DNA of 64,000 nucleotides from Sphingorhabdus sp. EL138 (GCF_900258045.1 NZ_OGVD01000003.1:1-64000); one strand, 5' to 3'; numbered from the stretch's first letter, positions 18,201-26,842 are shown. The notes: generated by a model from the sequence alone, not told the origin. Translations and numbers: made by a program.

Positions 18201-19780
18201 CCGGGAGCTTCATCAATAATGGCAGCCTGACAGGTCCGGTTGCTGTTGATGCATCGTCTGCGCTGTCTGGTTTGAACTTTGTTCAGAATGGCGGCGCCAT
18301 CACGGGCGACTTCATCGGCTCGGCGCAAGCGGATAGCCTGTCCTTTGCCGGTGGAACCAGCGTTTTGGCCGGTGATATTACCGGAAATGTTGCGGTTGAT
18401 GTGGCGGCACCAAGCACGGTGACGATTTCAGGCGCAAGAAGCCTGGAAGGTTCCCTTTCTGTTGAAGGTACATTGGCCTTCGACCTGGGCACTGACAGTC
18501 TTGCGGTAGATGGCGATACCAGCTTTGCTGCAGGTAGCGTCGTAAATATCTCCACCAATCAGACCTCTGCAGGGCTGACACTGGATGCTCCGATCAATGT
18601 TCTGACCGAAACCGGAACGTTCACGGACAATGGCGTTACAGTGAATGTCATCGATGATGATTTTTTGATCGACTATCAGGTCGATCTGGGATCAATAACG
18701 GTGACACCAACCGCCGCAGAGCTTGGTAATGTGTCTGCTGATGCGAATATCTCGGGCTTTGGATCGGCCATCACGTCGGCTGTATCCAACGGCCGCCTGC
18801 CTGATGCTGTATTTGACGGATTGAATGCCGCCACCAGCACAGCGGAATTCGAGGCAACGGCTCTCACTCTTCTGCCCGCGATTAATGACGGTGTGGCCAG
18901 AGAGATTTTCGAGACACAGCGTTTTGCCAGTAGCTTGCTGACCAATCGTTTGTCAGGTGATGAGACCGGTATCTGGGGTCAGATATTCTATCACAACGCA
19001 GACCGCGATGCCGATAGTCTGAGCGCCCTGGGCTACGATGCCGATACCATCGGCTTCACTCTCGGTCTCGACAAGAGCATTGGTGAAACTGCCAAAGTGG
19101 GCGTTCTGCTGAACTATGCTGATATCGACATTGATGCCAACGGTCTGGCCGGTGCGCAAACTGATGTGAACAGCTATCAGATATCTGCTTATGCAGGCCT
19201 CGATTTCGGAGCGGCCTTCGTCAATGCAGAGCTGGGCTATTCTTTCAACGATGTTGAAAGCAGCCGCACGGCTGTGGGTGCACTGATCACCGGTGAATCC
19301 GATGCAGATGGCGTGATAGCCAGCCTGTCGACCGGTTATCGGCTGGAGACAGGTAGCTTCACCCTGACACCATCAGCAGGGCTGCGTTATGCCAGCCTGT
19401 CTCAGGACAGCTTCGCTGAAACCGGCGGTCTGGGTCTGACCCTCGATATCGATCGCACAGAGTTTCTGGAAGCGACGGTGGGCTTGCAACTGGCCGGCAA
19501 GGTTGATGAAACGAAAGATCTGTCGATCGTGCCATTTGCCAACATTGGCTACAGCTATGATCTGATCGGTGATGGCGTCGGCGTGAACAGCAGCTTCAAT
19601 GGCGGACTGGACAGCTTCCGACTAACGGCGGGAGAATCTTCTCAGTCCCGCTTTGACCTCGGTGCTGGTCTCGACCTGGTCAACAAGAACGGGTTGAGTA
19701 TCGGAGCGGAATATCGGGGGCGTTTTGCATCCGATTACCAGTCCCATTCGGGCGGAATAAAGGTTCGCTTTGCGTTCTGA
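15209..19780 (+). CDS. Large autotransporter with internal repeats
   Basis: 1523 residues from the ATG with GGAAGG upstream. Long type-V signal peptide (LVSKKLLVASSTIAMLASAQAHA, cut near residue 34), a passenger of Gly/Asn/Thr-rich beta-helix strands (N-N-T-G-x-I patterns), and a C-terminal autotransporter beta-barrel from roughly residue 1235 ending in the barrel-closing IKVRFAF. The passenger holds four ~190-residue repeats that are almost identical (for example SSDSRALNIDGTG, GTVYADSTAQ). It is translocated through the outer membrane and probably acts as an adhesin or surface protein; no protease motif or RGD is seen. A terminator follows the stop. Confidence 0.9.
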   Translation: MTNFPLGSTRLVSKKLLVASSTIAMLASAQAHAQQIINDGDNITVTSAADGETISAATGVTSTVDGAPVVVVNNNDVTLDNAGTLRTTGVTQTVQVNAGTTGAIINNTATGVLEADSRVVNFDGTDAVLNNDGIIRGTGSQRNGAVYGNRTSNNIAINNSATGLIDAGVEGAGIAIEVGGGGAPRGGSIVNAGTVQGRGQAAPTGGTAGDGLRFFGPGLAPAYIYNGNITNSGTIASESTQGTVAGIRFANRIGFQGVLENQAGGTISGAQNGLYFGNDADHSGGVVNNAGTISSDSRALNIDGTGLVINNTGSILGTGNQRNGTVYADSTAQDFVLNNDGTIDAGAANQGAGFSVELSEAGNAFAINNTGTVQGRGNAGAGLAAAGDGLRFERTRNAGVLDGTSTGLFTGNITNSGTINSEAANGTVGGIRFVNGVSFSGTIENQAGGTISGVQNGLYFGNATPAGGGDFTGAVVNNAGIISSDSRALNIDGTGLVVNNLSGGEILGTGNQRNGTVYADSTAQNFVLNNDGTIDAGSGNEGAGFSVELSEAGNAFAINNAGTVQGRGQASAGAAAAGDGLRFERARVAGLLDGSTTGLFTGDIVNSGLINSESTQGTAAGIRFVNGVSFSGTIDNQAGGTISGVQNGLYFGNATPAGGGNFTGAVVNNAGIISSNSRALNIDGSGLVVNNTGSILGTANQRNGTVYADSTAQDFVLNNDGLIDAGAANQGAGFSVELSAAGNAFEIDNSGTIQGRGTAAAGLAAAGDGLRFERVRNAGVLDGTSTGLFTGNIANSGLIDSEGDSGTTAGIRFVNGVSFNGTITNAAGATISGVQNGLYFGNATPAGGGDFTGAVVNNAGTISSGSRALNIDGTGLVVNNTGTIIGTGAQRNGTVYADGTANNFALNNSGTIDAGVAGSGVSFQLGTADGDVRSFTLINDGTIAGRGDAQPSGASAGLRLFNGAGAGTTVTVADDIVNNGAISSETGPALLIENIAFTGSFINNGSLTGPVAVDASSALSGLNFVQNGGAITGDFIGSAQADSLSFAGGTSVLAGDITGNVAVDVAAPSTVTISGARSLEGSLSVEGTLAFDLGTDSLAVDGDTSFAAGSVVNISTNQTSAGLTLDAPINVLTETGTFTDNGVTVNVIDDDFLIDYQVDLGSITVTPTAAELGNVSADANISGFGSAITSAVSNGRLPDAVFDGLNAATSTAEFEATALTLLPAINDGVAREIFETQRFASSLLTNRLSGDETGIWGQIFYHNADRDADSLSALGYDADTIGFTLGLDKSIGETAKVGVLLNYADIDIDANGLAGAQTDVNSYQISAYAGLDFGAAFVNAELGYSFNDVESSRTAVGALITGESDADGVIASLSTGYRLETGSFTLTPSAGLRYASLSQDSFAETGGLGLTLDIDRTEFLEATVGLQLAGKVDETKDLSIVPFANIGYSYDLIGDGVGVNSSFNGGLDSFRLTAGESSQSRFDLGAGLDLVNKNGLSIGAEYRGRFASDYQSHSGGIKVRFAF
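15943..18200 (+). repeat. Four ~570-bp tandem repeats inside the autotransporter gene
   Basis: Units begin at about 15943, 16496, 17069 and 17636 (spacing 553, 573, 567), each opening with the codons for GIRFxNG and containing LYFGN, SRALNIDG, QRNGTVYAD and GAGFSVEL. A diverged partial unit precedes (from ~15590) and trails (to ~18200). In-frame throughout, so unit number can change by recombination without breaking the protein. Confidence 0.85.
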
Positions 19781-19805
19781 GTAGAAAGTTGACCTTTCGT
19801 CCGGG

Positions 19806-19840
19806 AAAGCCGGCTGGTGGAAACATCAGCCGGCTTTTTT
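19806..19840 (+). terminator. Terminator after the autotransporter gene
   Basis: Perfect 10-bp stem AAGCCGGCTG / CAGCCGGCTT with a 10-base loop and a run of six T. Sits 26 bases after the stop. Confidence 0.9.
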
Positions 19841-19884
19841 GACTGTGCAGATATCGCCCCGGACTATTTTTCAGGCATAAACAA

Positions 19885-19973
19885 AGGCGGGAAAGTCAGA
19901 CTTTACCCGCCTCTGCGCAAATTATTGTGATACTAGTCGGTCAAAAATATCGGGGTGGGCAATGCCCACCCCG
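19885..19973 (-). terminator. Two terminators in tandem for the ompA-like gene
   Basis: Read on the minus strand after the stop at 19981: a perfect 10-bp stem (19951-19960 / 19964-19973, 3-base loop) followed by ATATTTTT, then a second hairpin at 19885-19912 (GGCGGG..AAGT / ACTTTA.CCCGCC, one bulge) followed by TTTGTTTAT. They face the autotransporter terminator. Confidence 0.75.
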
Positions 19974-19980
19974 CAAGGGG

Positions 19981-20856
19981 TCACAGGCCCTCAACACTTT
20001 TACTGACCATGATATTCACCGCAACGCGGCGGTTTTGTGCCTTGCCTTCCCGGGTGCTGTTATCGGCCAGCGGATCTGCTTCGGCCATTCCGGTTGGGGT
20101 CAGCATGCGATAGGGCTTCCAGCCGCAAGCTTGCTGAATATGATTGACGACACGGCCGGCTCGCCGCTCGCTCAGTACCTGGTTATACTCCTGGCTTCCG
20201 ACCGAATCGGTGTAACCGACAACCAGCAGGAGCGCGTTTTCCATCGCTTCGGCTTGAGCCGCGGTGTCGCAAAGTTCCTGCTCGGCCTGCGAAGACAGTC
20301 TCCACTTGCCGGTGTCGAAATACACGTTGGTCGTACCTCTGATATTATACTTGTCGATATCGCCAACACGGCCGCGCAGAGCCTCGGTCGCCGCCGTCTG
20401 TTCTGCAAAACCCTGGGCCGTGCCATTACGGATCATACTGGCAGTTTTAAGGTCTTTGTCGCGTAGACGGATTTGGCTGGCCACCAAGCCTTCGCCCCAT
20501 TCCACGGTCCGGACGGTAACCGGAAGGCCGTTGAGCAGCGAGTCGGAAGCAAGTTTACTGCGGCCGAGGCCCAAAAAGCCCTTGCTCGCCTTGATTTCGG
20601 TGGCCTCAGCAACAATGATTGCCGTGTTGGCGCCATTTTCGCTGGTTACCTGCATCCTGTCGGCTTTGCGCGCGGAAATAAAGCCTTCGATCTCTGGTCC
20701 CTCAGGCAGCCCGGACAGGTCAGCCGGTGGCAGACCGGTTACGGTAATATCAACGTCATCTAGGTCCTGCTGCTGCGCAGACACGCTGCTCGGTGCCATA
20801 ATGGCAGCCGTGGCAAGCAGGAATGTAATTCTCGAATTTCTGGAAATCTTTTTCAT
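19981..20856 (-). CDS. OmpA-family outer-membrane/peptidoglycan-associated protein
   Basis: 291 residues. Signal peptide MKKISRNSRITFLLATAAIMAPSSVSAQ cut after ~27; a middle region of unknown fold (residues ~35-175); then a C-terminal OmpA domain (~176-285) with NVYFDTGKWRLS, LLLVVGYTDSVGSQEYNQVLSERRA and NRRVAVNIM, which binds meso-diaminopimelate in peptidoglycan. The middle region lacks an obvious beta-barrel, so it is more likely a periplasmic or lipid-anchored-like protein than a porin. A candidate upstream ribosome site GGAGTAG is present on the minus strand. Convergent with the autotransporter gene. Confidence 0.85.
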   Translation of the reverse strand: MKKISRNSRITFLLATAAIMAPSSVSAQQQDLDDVDITVTGLPPADLSGLPEGPEIEGFISARKADRMQVTSENGANTAIIVAEATEIKASKGFLGLGRSKLASDSLLNGLPVTVRTVEWGEGLVASQIRLRDKDLKTASMIRNGTAQGFAEQTAATEALRGRVGDIDKYNIRGTTNVYFDTGKWRLSSQAEQELCDTAAQAEAMENALLLVVGYTDSVGSQEYNQVLSERRAGRVVNHIQQACGWKPYRMLTPTGMAEADPLADNSTREGKAQNRRVAVNIMVSKSVEGL

Positions 20857-21272
20857 TGTTCTACTCCTTCAAACAATAGCATCTCGCCCCGCATGTTGAT
20901 TGCTCTTCGTCTGACCGAACCCGTAATGGCTTATTTGACTGTCAGAATCCCCTCATCTCGTGATGCGAGATGTGCAACTTGGATTACCTCACTGTTCAGA
21001 TCATCCTTTCTGGCACATGAACGCTGACGAAAACGCCGTTGGTTTTACAGGTGGTCCGAGCCTATCTTGCGGCGAACAGTTGCAAGCGGTGTTGTGCGAG
21101 CCGCAATCACGTGTTGGTGGACTCGTGACGAACATCTTCTCTGGCATACTCACCGCTTATTTTGTTGGGTGTCGCTCAGTATCCTTTAAATCGTTTTGAT
21201 TTGCAGAAATGGTGTCGGAACAGGATGTCGGAATGAGATTGCTCGAAAACCTCTGAACATCCGGGAAAAAGG
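20857..21272. other. Intergenic stretch, no supported gene
   Basis: About 415 bases between the OmpA-family gene and the tRNA remnant. It should hold the promoter of the OmpA gene (minus strand). One small palindrome, CATCTCG / CGAGATG at 20954-20972, is seen. Short open frames here have no homolog-like features. Confidence 0.6.
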
Positions 21273-21318
21273 TGGTGAGCCCTGCTGGGTTCGAACCAGC
21301 GACCTACTGATTAAAAGT
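21273..21318 (-). other. 3' part of a tRNA-Lys (UUU) gene: attachment-site remnant
   Basis: On the minus strand, 46 bases run from the anticodon loop (CTTTTAA, anticodon TTT) through the variable region, a perfect T-arm (GCTGG TTCGAAC CCAGC), the 3' acceptor strand and an encoded CCA. The D arm and 5' acceptor strand are missing: the sequence to the right is unrelated. This is the typical scar left when an element integrates into the 3' half of a tRNA gene, and the integrase starts 150 bases away. The intact tRNA should lie at the element's other end, beyond 64000. Confidence 0.88.
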
Positions 21319-21466
21319 TTTAAAAGTCGAAATTTGAGAATCCGTATTATTCCGTAACAGTCTGTAATACATAGATTTATCAAAAACAATGTTCTTGATT
21401 TGTTCGTATTTGTCCGATAGTATCCGAGCGAAATGCTACCTGGGTAGCACGTCTTTTGAGGACACT

Positions 21467-22654
21467 ATGACAACCCACACGAAGCTAACCGATGCCAAAT
21501 TGAAAGCAGTAAAGACTCCATCTAAAGGACAGGTGGAACTGGCAGATAATGATTGTGTGGGATTGCGTTTTGTAAAAGGATCGACAGGCAAAAGTCGTTG
21601 GATCGTTCGAAAGCGCGTTGCAGGAAAATTCAGAAAAATTACCCTAGGAGATTATCCTGGTATTGGCCTTTCAAAAGCCAGACAGAAGGCACTTCAGGCC
21701 TGCGCGGATATCGAAAATGGCCGGAAGCTGGCAAAACCCGACAAACGATCTAACAAAACGGTGTCTGCGTTGTGGAACATTTATGACCAACAGCGTGTTG
21801 AAAACAAGCGATCTGCAAAGGAAATAAGACGGATATTCAATAAATATGTTTTGCCGGAAATTGGTAGTCGCCCGGTAGACGCTGTAACCCGTACGGACGT
21901 TACCCGGTTAATTGACGGCATAGCTTATGGCGAACGTCCTGCGCCGGTGATGGCACGTCTTGTCGCTGCGCAAATGTCAGTGTTTTTTAATTGGGTTTTA
22001 CCGCGAGTAGAAACACTAGCGTACAATCCGGTAACTGCAGCAAGCAGGCCACCAGCACCGAAGCCTCGTGATCGGGTCTTGTCGAACGAAGAATTGAAAA
22101 GCCTATGGAAAGCTGCTGAAAATCAGCCATTTCCGTGGCAGCACAGCTTGAAACTCATGTTGTTTACCGCTGCCCGTCGAAGCGAGGTATTTGGCGCTGA
22201 ACGAGCGGAGTTTGATTTAGAAGAAAAAGTCTGGAACCTACCTGCATCGAGCGCAAAAAATAACAACGCTGTTATCATTCCGCTGACCGATGCCGCTTGT
22301 CGTATCGTTTCAGATTGCTCCCCATCTGATGGATGCAGTAAGCTTTTTCCTTCGGCTACAAATCCAAAAACCAGTGCATCAGGTATATCTAAGTTGTTAC
22401 GAAGGTTAAGGGCCGACGTTGAAGCCGACTTGCAAAGACCGGTTCCGCATTGGACGTTACATGACATCCGGCGCACAGTTGCGACAAATTTGCAGCGGTT
22501 AGGAGTGAGGCTCGAAGTGACTGAAGCAATTCTCAACCACGTCAGCGGTTCTCAGGCTGGAATCGTCAAGGTTTACCAACGATATGACTGGATGGATGAA
22601 AAGCGCGAGGCGTTGCAACTTTGGTCTGATGATCTTGTTCGTATCTGTGACTGA
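21467..22654 (+). CDS. Tyrosine recombinase/integrase (P4-like, DUF4102 N-terminus)
   Basis: 395 residues from the ATG with a GAGGAC ribosome site; an upstream in-frame ATG at 21389 has none. N-terminal arm-binding domain (LTDAKLKAVKTPSKGQVELADNDCVGLRF), SAM-like core-binding domain, then the catalytic domain with Arg237 (TAARRSEVFGAE), HxxR at 332-335 (LHDIRRTVATNL), His358 (LNHVSG) and Tyr370 (VKVYQRY). It should catalyse integration and excision at the tRNA-Lys gene. Divergent in base use from the core genes (AT-richer). Convergent with the small DUF5818-like gene. Confidence 0.93.
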   Translation: MTTHTKLTDAKLKAVKTPSKGQVELADNDCVGLRFVKGSTGKSRWIVRKRVAGKFRKITLGDYPGIGLSKARQKALQACADIENGRKLAKPDKRSNKTVSALWNIYDQQRVENKRSAKEIRRIFNKYVLPEIGSRPVDAVTRTDVTRLIDGIAYGERPAPVMARLVAAQMSVFFNWVLPRVETLAYNPVTAASRPPAPKPRDRVLSNEELKSLWKAAENQPFPWQHSLKLMLFTAARRSEVFGAERAEFDLEEKVWNLPASSAKNNNAVIIPLTDAACRIVSDCSPSDGCSKLFPSATNPKTSASGISKLLRRLRADVEADLQRPVPHWTLHDIRRTVATNLQRLGVRLEVTEAILNHVSGSQAGIVKVYQRYDWMDEKREALQLWSDDLVRICD

Positions 22655-22666
22655 GTTTGGCAAAAG

Positions 22667-22876
22667 TTATTGGGATTCTCCAATCCAATCAACTGCTATG
22701 GAGTCAATTCCGGTTTTTACTCCCTCAACCAATACAATGTCATTATCTTTTGGAACTTCAATATCCAGAAAATCCAATTTCCACACGCTTTGATCATCGC
22801 ATTGAAGGACGTAGCGTCGATCACCTTTAATGAGTTTTCCAGTGAGCCGAAGCCTGTTTGAATTTGAACGGTACAT
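22667..22876 (-). CDS. Small DUF5818-like protein
   Basis: 69 residues, beta-rich pattern: LTGKLIKGDRRYVLQCDDQSVWKLD then VLVEGVKTGIDSIAVDWIG. From memory this matches the small DUF5818 family (G.L...G..Y.L..DDG..W.LD...VEG.R.G.D), common in sphingomonads near mobile genes; no function is known. No good ribosome site is visible, so the start may differ. Its stop is 13 bases from the integrase stop. Confidence 0.6.
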   Translation of the reverse strand: MYRSNSNRLRLTGKLIKGDRRYVLQCDDQSVWKLDFLDIEVPKDNDIVLVEGVKTGIDSIAVDWIGESQ

Positions 22877-22894
22877 AATTGAGCGTCTTCTGTC

Positions 22895-23560
22895 CTACAG
22901 CCCTGATTCTGTCCAGCGCGCCAGAACAGATTTCACATAATTCTGCGTTTCCCGGTATCTCGGAATGCCTTTGGCTTTGTGCACCGCATTCGGCCCGGCA
23001 TTATATGCTGCGAGCGCCAAGTGAACGAGGCCGAATCGGTCGAGCATCTGCCTCAGATAACGTGCACCGCCGTCTATATTGGCGGCGGGATCATATCGAT
23101 TGCTCACACCAAGATCAGACGCTGTGCCGGGCATCAACTGCGTGAGACCAGCTGCTCCGGCATGGCTGAGCGCCATCGGATTATAACGCGATTCTGCCCA
23201 GATTAGCGCATCAAGCAGCCCATAAGGCAGTCTATGCCGCCGTTCAGCTTCACGGATGGATGGTAGATATGTCATACGCCGGGCCGCCGTCTTTCGGCTG
23301 ATACCTTTTGGTTTGGGTTTCTTGGACACTGGCTTTGGAATTGCCGTGGCCAATGGTTGCTCTGAGATATTGCCTGGAGCTTCCGCACGAGGCCAAATTC
23401 CGTGCTGAAACAATTTGAAGTCGCCTGTCTCGGCCGATTGATCCGTAATCTCCAAATCCTGCGATTCAGAGCCGCCCAGTCCTCCGGCAGCAGAATCTTG
23501 GGCTGCTACGGTTCCCGGAAGTGCCAGAAAAACAGCAAAAAAAAATGATTTTAGTATCAC
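22895..23560 (-). CDS. Lytic transglycosylase (SLT, VirB1-like)
   Basis: 221 residues with a signal peptide (MILKSFFFAVFLALPGTVAAQ), a Pro/Lys linker and an SLT domain at about 95-215: catalytic Glu in LIWAESRYNPMA, then AGLTQLMPGTASDLG and LALAAYNAGPNAV. It cleaves peptidoglycan glycan strands, making 1,6-anhydro ends; in conjugative elements such proteins open the wall for the type IV secretion channel. Lies next to the integrase on an element with relaxase and coupling protein, fitting a VirB1 role, although no other VirB genes are seen. Confidence 0.88.
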   Translation of the reverse strand: MILKSFFFAVFLALPGTVAAQDSAAGGLGGSESQDLEITDQSAETGDFKLFQHGIWPRAEAPGNISEQPLATAIPKPVSKKPKPKGISRKTAARRMTYLPSIREAERRHRLPYGLLDALIWAESRYNPMALSHAGAAGLTQLMPGTASDLGVSNRYDPAANIDGGARYLRQMLDRFGLVHLALAAYNAGPNAVHKAKGIPRYRETQNYVKSVLARWTESGL

Positions 23561-23678
23561 GTTAGATCTCCAACTTGCATCGAATCGAATGAGAACATAA
23601 GATGAACATATATCTGTAGGAAAGTGTTTTCTTGCAGAGAAAAGAGGGGAGGAACGCCGGACCCATTGAGCCGGTCAG

Positions 23679-24599
23679 TTGCCAAGGAAATTTTCAGTGT
23701 CCCTCGATATCTCTCAAGATCCCGCATCATCTCTCGAATCTACCGCGCGCCAGATTTGCGAACGGTTTTCCGGTTACTGGAAATCGGGCAAAGGCATGTG
23801 CTGCTGTCCCGCTCATGATGACAGCACGCCGTCACTTGGTGTCAGCATTGGTACCCGCGCTGTTCTTTTTCATTGCTTTGCAGGTTGCTCGCAGGTTCAG
23901 GTTCTCGAAGCCCTCGCGCGCCAGGGTATTCCACCGGCTGCACTGTTTAACGGAAGCTCTCTCTCCATTCCGCCAAAATCACCAACCATCGACAAGCCCA
24001 GTGCCAACGCGCTGCGGCTTTGGAAGATGGCTTTGCCAATATCAGGCAGTGTGGCGGAAAGTTATCTCAGGCATCGCCATATTGATATTGTCTCGTCCGA
24101 ACTACGCTATCTGGAGCGCACGCCCTTCGGCCCTAAAGGCCATGTGCGGTTCCTGCCCGCCATGCTCGCTGCCGTGCGCACGGATGTCGGAATCATCGGA
24201 ATCCAGCGCACGTTTCTTGACGCCCGCACCGCAATGCAGGCGAGTTTCAAAAATCCGAAACGCGCGCTGGGCACTCCCGGAATTGGAACTGTTCGGCTCT
24301 TTCCTCCGAAAAACGGCATATTGGGACTGGCAGAGGGATCGGAAAGCGCATTGTCTGCTACTATCCTCATAGACATCCCCTGCTGGGCGACGCTTGGCAA
24401 CGAACGGTTCGGGATTGTGACCATCCCGGAGAGCGTCAGAGAATTGTATCTGTTTGTCGATAATGATGCAGGCGGCGACCTTGCGGAGCAGAAGGCTCGG
24501 ATGCATTTCGCGATGCCGGGCCGCAGCATATATCGCTTAAGTCCGCGCAACCCGGGCGATGACTGGAATGATGAACTGGCGGCTAGGTTCGCCGCTTGA
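23679..24599 (+). CDS. Zinc-finger/Toprim primase-like plasmid protein
   Basis: 306 residues from a TTG at 23679 (a GTG at 23697 is an alternative; no ATG fits). Near residues 35-75 there is a primase-type zinc ribbon (MCCCPAHDDSTPS ... HCFAGCS), and near 205-290 a Toprim fold (AEGSESALSA with the catalytic Glu; LYLFVDNDAGGDLAEQKA with Asp residues). This is the layout of plasmid-encoded DnaG-like/DUF7146 primase fragments, which may prime replication of incoming single strands. No helicase domain. Precedes the ParB-like gene by 174 bases. Confidence 0.82.
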   Translation: MPRKFSVSLDISQDPASSLESTARQICERFSGYWKSGKGMCCCPAHDDSTPSLGVSIGTRAVLFHCFAGCSQVQVLEALARQGIPPAALFNGSSLSIPPKSPTIDKPSANALRLWKMALPISGSVAESYLRHRHIDIVSSELRYLERTPFGPKGHVRFLPAMLAAVRTDVGIIGIQRTFLDARTAMQASFKNPKRALGTPGIGTVRLFPPKNGILGLAEGSESALSATILIDIPCWATLGNERFGIVTIPESVRELYLFVDNDAGGDLAEQKARMHFAMPGRSIYRLSPRNPGDDWNDELAARFAA

Positions 24600-24717
24600 T
24601 GAGATTACCGCTGCTGCAAGTTGCCAGTTTATTCGGTCTTCAGCACTCAATCTTTCCCTGAAAATACGAACGCCGATCTTTGAATAGAGAGTGGAGGCGG
24701 TTTGGACCTTGCTGAGC

Positions 24718-24765
24718 CTGATTGCCGCGATGGTCGCTGCAATTGATGGTTCGAACAATCAGGAG
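24718..24765 (+). promoter_or_regulatory. Hairpin covering the ribosome site of the ParB-like gene
   Basis: CTGATTG (24718-24724) can pair with CAATCAG (24756-24762); the right arm overlaps the Shine-Dalgarno AGGAG (24761-24765). The same seven-base stem recurs before ardC at 26843-26877. Confidence 0.55.
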
Positions 24766-24773
24766 TTAAAATC

Positions 24774-26732
24774 ATGTTCAAATCCATTCCACTCAACAAA
24801 CTTGTCTACAGCAAAAAGAATGTTCGCAAGCATAGTGATCCGGCCGCAGATGCCGAACTGAAGGCTGACATCAAGGCGCGGGGGCTTCTGCAAAATCTCG
24901 TTGTTCGCAGCATAGCGCGCGGCAAGTTCGAGGTTGATGCAGGTGGCAGGCGCCTCAAAGCCTTGAAAGCGCTCGCCAAGGAAAAGGCGATTAAGAAGAC
25001 CGAACCCGTTATCTGTTTGGTCAAGAACGGTGAAAACAATGAGATTCTCGAAATCAGTCTTTCTGAAAACTTTCAGCGCGCCCCGCTTAATCCAGCTGAC
25101 GAAGCCGAGGCCTTTCAGTCGATTATCGATGCAGGCTCTGATGTCGAGGGCGTTGCCAAACGTTACGGTAAAACCGTTCGCTTTGTAGAAGGCCGGCTGC
25201 GGCTCGCGAAGCTTTCTCCGGCCGTATTCGAAGCGCTTGCCAGCGGGGAAATCACGCTTGATCTTGCCAAAGCCTACGGCGCAACAGCGAATATTGAGCG
25301 GCAGACGCAGGTTTTTGAAGAAGTGTCTGGGGCCTATTATCAAATCACACCTGACAGTGTTCGGCGAATGATGCTGGAGGCCAGCGTGACCGCAAAGGAT
25401 CCACGAGCGGTTCTGGTTGGCCGCGATGCTTATCTTGAGGCAGGCGGCGCAATCGAACGCGAATTGTTCGATGACGATGAAAGCGAAAGCTGGGCCAATA
25501 TTGCGCTTCTTGAGCGCCTTGCCACGGAAAAAATGGAATGGCAGGCCGATGAAGTGAAAGACGAGCAGGGCCTTGCCTGGGTGAGACCGACGCTTGACTG
25601 CTATGTCTCCCATGAGCTTGTAGAGGGACTGACTAAGCTCCCGGTAGAATTTGAACCGCTCAGCGATGAAGCTTTGGCGCGGTTATCTGATCTCGAAATC
25701 CAGTATGACGAGCAAGCAGCAATATTGGAAAACGAAGACACCAGCGAAGAAGATACCATCGCAGCTGAAAACCGTCTGGCGGAAATCGAACAGGAAATGC
25801 GCGAGCTTAATGAACGCAAACCTGTTCTTGCAAACGACCTTCGCGCCGAAGCAGGCACTTTCCTGGTTTTGAGCCGCGAGGGCGTTCCAACACTTGTGCC
25901 GCAATATTATTCAGAAAAATCGGCTGAAGGTGCTGACGATGAAGGTATTGAGCTAGTCGATGATGGCAAGAAAGCACCGCGCAGGCGCGCAGCCTTGTCA
26001 AAACGCCTGGTCGATGAACTAGCAATGCAGCGCCGGGATATTTTGGCGCTTCATGTTGCAAGCGATCCAACACTCGCACTTGATTTTGCCATCTTCACGC
26101 TCGCTGATGCAGACGGTCATGACTGGAACGCTAAGGAAGCCACTACGCTCAGGGGACCAGTTGCCCACGGTCCAGCTTCGGATTTTGAAGCCGCCGATGC
26201 ACCTGCAACAGTTGCCCTGGCCGAGCTCAGATCATCGCTTGATGAAAGTTGGAAGGCGGCAGAATGTCAGGTCGAGCGCTTTGAACTATTCCGCGCTCTT
26301 GATGATGAAACGCGCAGCGCCTGGCTTGGTTATGTCATTGCTCGAACCCTGGTAGCCAGTCTCAATATTGAAGGTGAACGCCGGGTTCCGCTTCATGATC
26401 ATCTTGGAAACAAACTGGATATTGATATGGCAGCCTGGTGGCGTCCCACTGCAATCAATTACTTTGACCGGGTAACGAAATCCAAAATTCTATCCAGCTT
26501 TGAGGCTGTCGGCGGCCAGGAGCTGTCCAATCGCTATGCAGCTTCGAAGAAAGCGGACTTGGCGACGACAGCAGAGCGCGTCTTTTCTGGCAACTTCATC
26601 GCCGAAGCCGAGGTTAAGTCGTGCGCTGCTCAATGGACACCCGAGGCAATGCAATTTGCGCAAACCGCAGGAAGCGAAGCTCAGGAAGAGCCAGCCCAGC
26701 AGAGCGAAGAAATAGCCGATCAGGCCGCCTGA
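24774..26732 (+). CDS. ParB/KorB-like DNA-binding protein
   Basis: 652 residues. An N-terminal ParB/Srx nuclease-fold domain (~1-100: IPLNKLVYSKKNVRKH, GLLQNLVVR, LSENFQRAPLNPADEAEAF) is followed by a HTH (DVEGVAKRYGKTVRFVEGRLRLAKLSP, ~120-160) and a long acidic, partly coiled-coil C-terminus (~290-350) of unknown role. Far longer than partition ParB and with no ParA gene beside it, it matches the large ParB-domain proteins of alphaproteobacterial plasmids and integrated elements, likely regulators or replication factors. Followed by a strong terminator. Confidence 0.85.
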   Translation: MFKSIPLNKLVYSKKNVRKHSDPAADAELKADIKARGLLQNLVVRSIARGKFEVDAGGRRLKALKALAKEKAIKKTEPVICLVKNGENNEILEISLSENFQRAPLNPADEAEAFQSIIDAGSDVEGVAKRYGKTVRFVEGRLRLAKLSPAVFEALASGEITLDLAKAYGATANIERQTQVFEEVSGAYYQITPDSVRRMMLEASVTAKDPRAVLVGRDAYLEAGGAIERELFDDDESESWANIALLERLATEKMEWQADEVKDEQGLAWVRPTLDCYVSHELVEGLTKLPVEFEPLSDEALARLSDLEIQYDEQAAILENEDTSEEDTIAAENRLAEIEQEMRELNERKPVLANDLRAEAGTFLVLSREGVPTLVPQYYSEKSAEGADDEGIELVDDGKKAPRRRAALSKRLVDELAMQRRDILALHVASDPTLALDFAIFTLADADGHDWNAKEATTLRGPVAHGPASDFEAADAPATVALAELRSSLDESWKAAECQVERFELFRALDDETRSAWLGYVIARTLVASLNIEGERRVPLHDHLGNKLDIDMAAWWRPTAINYFDRVTKSKILSSFEAVGGQELSNRYAASKKADLATTAERVFSGNFIAEAEVKSCAAQWTPEAMQFAQTAGSEAQEEPAQQSEEIADQAA

Positions 26733-26761
26733 CCATCCTCCTGACAGGTAGTCTGCCGGCT

Positions 26762-26794
26762 AGAGCGGCTTGCCCCATGGGCAGGCCGCTCTTT
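26762..26794 (+). terminator. Terminator after the ParB-like gene
   Basis: AGAGCGGC-t-TGCCC / GGGCA-g-GCCGCTCT hairpin with a three-base loop, followed by TTTT. Located 30 bases past the stop. Confidence 0.85.
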
Positions 26795-26842
26795 TCTATA
26801 TTCTCCCTAGCGCCCAAATTGAGAGAGGAGAGGGCGGTCTTG

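Noticed and set aside
21273-21350. A complete tRNA-Lys gene
   Set aside because: The 5' half (acceptor strand, D arm) is missing; only the 3' half is present.
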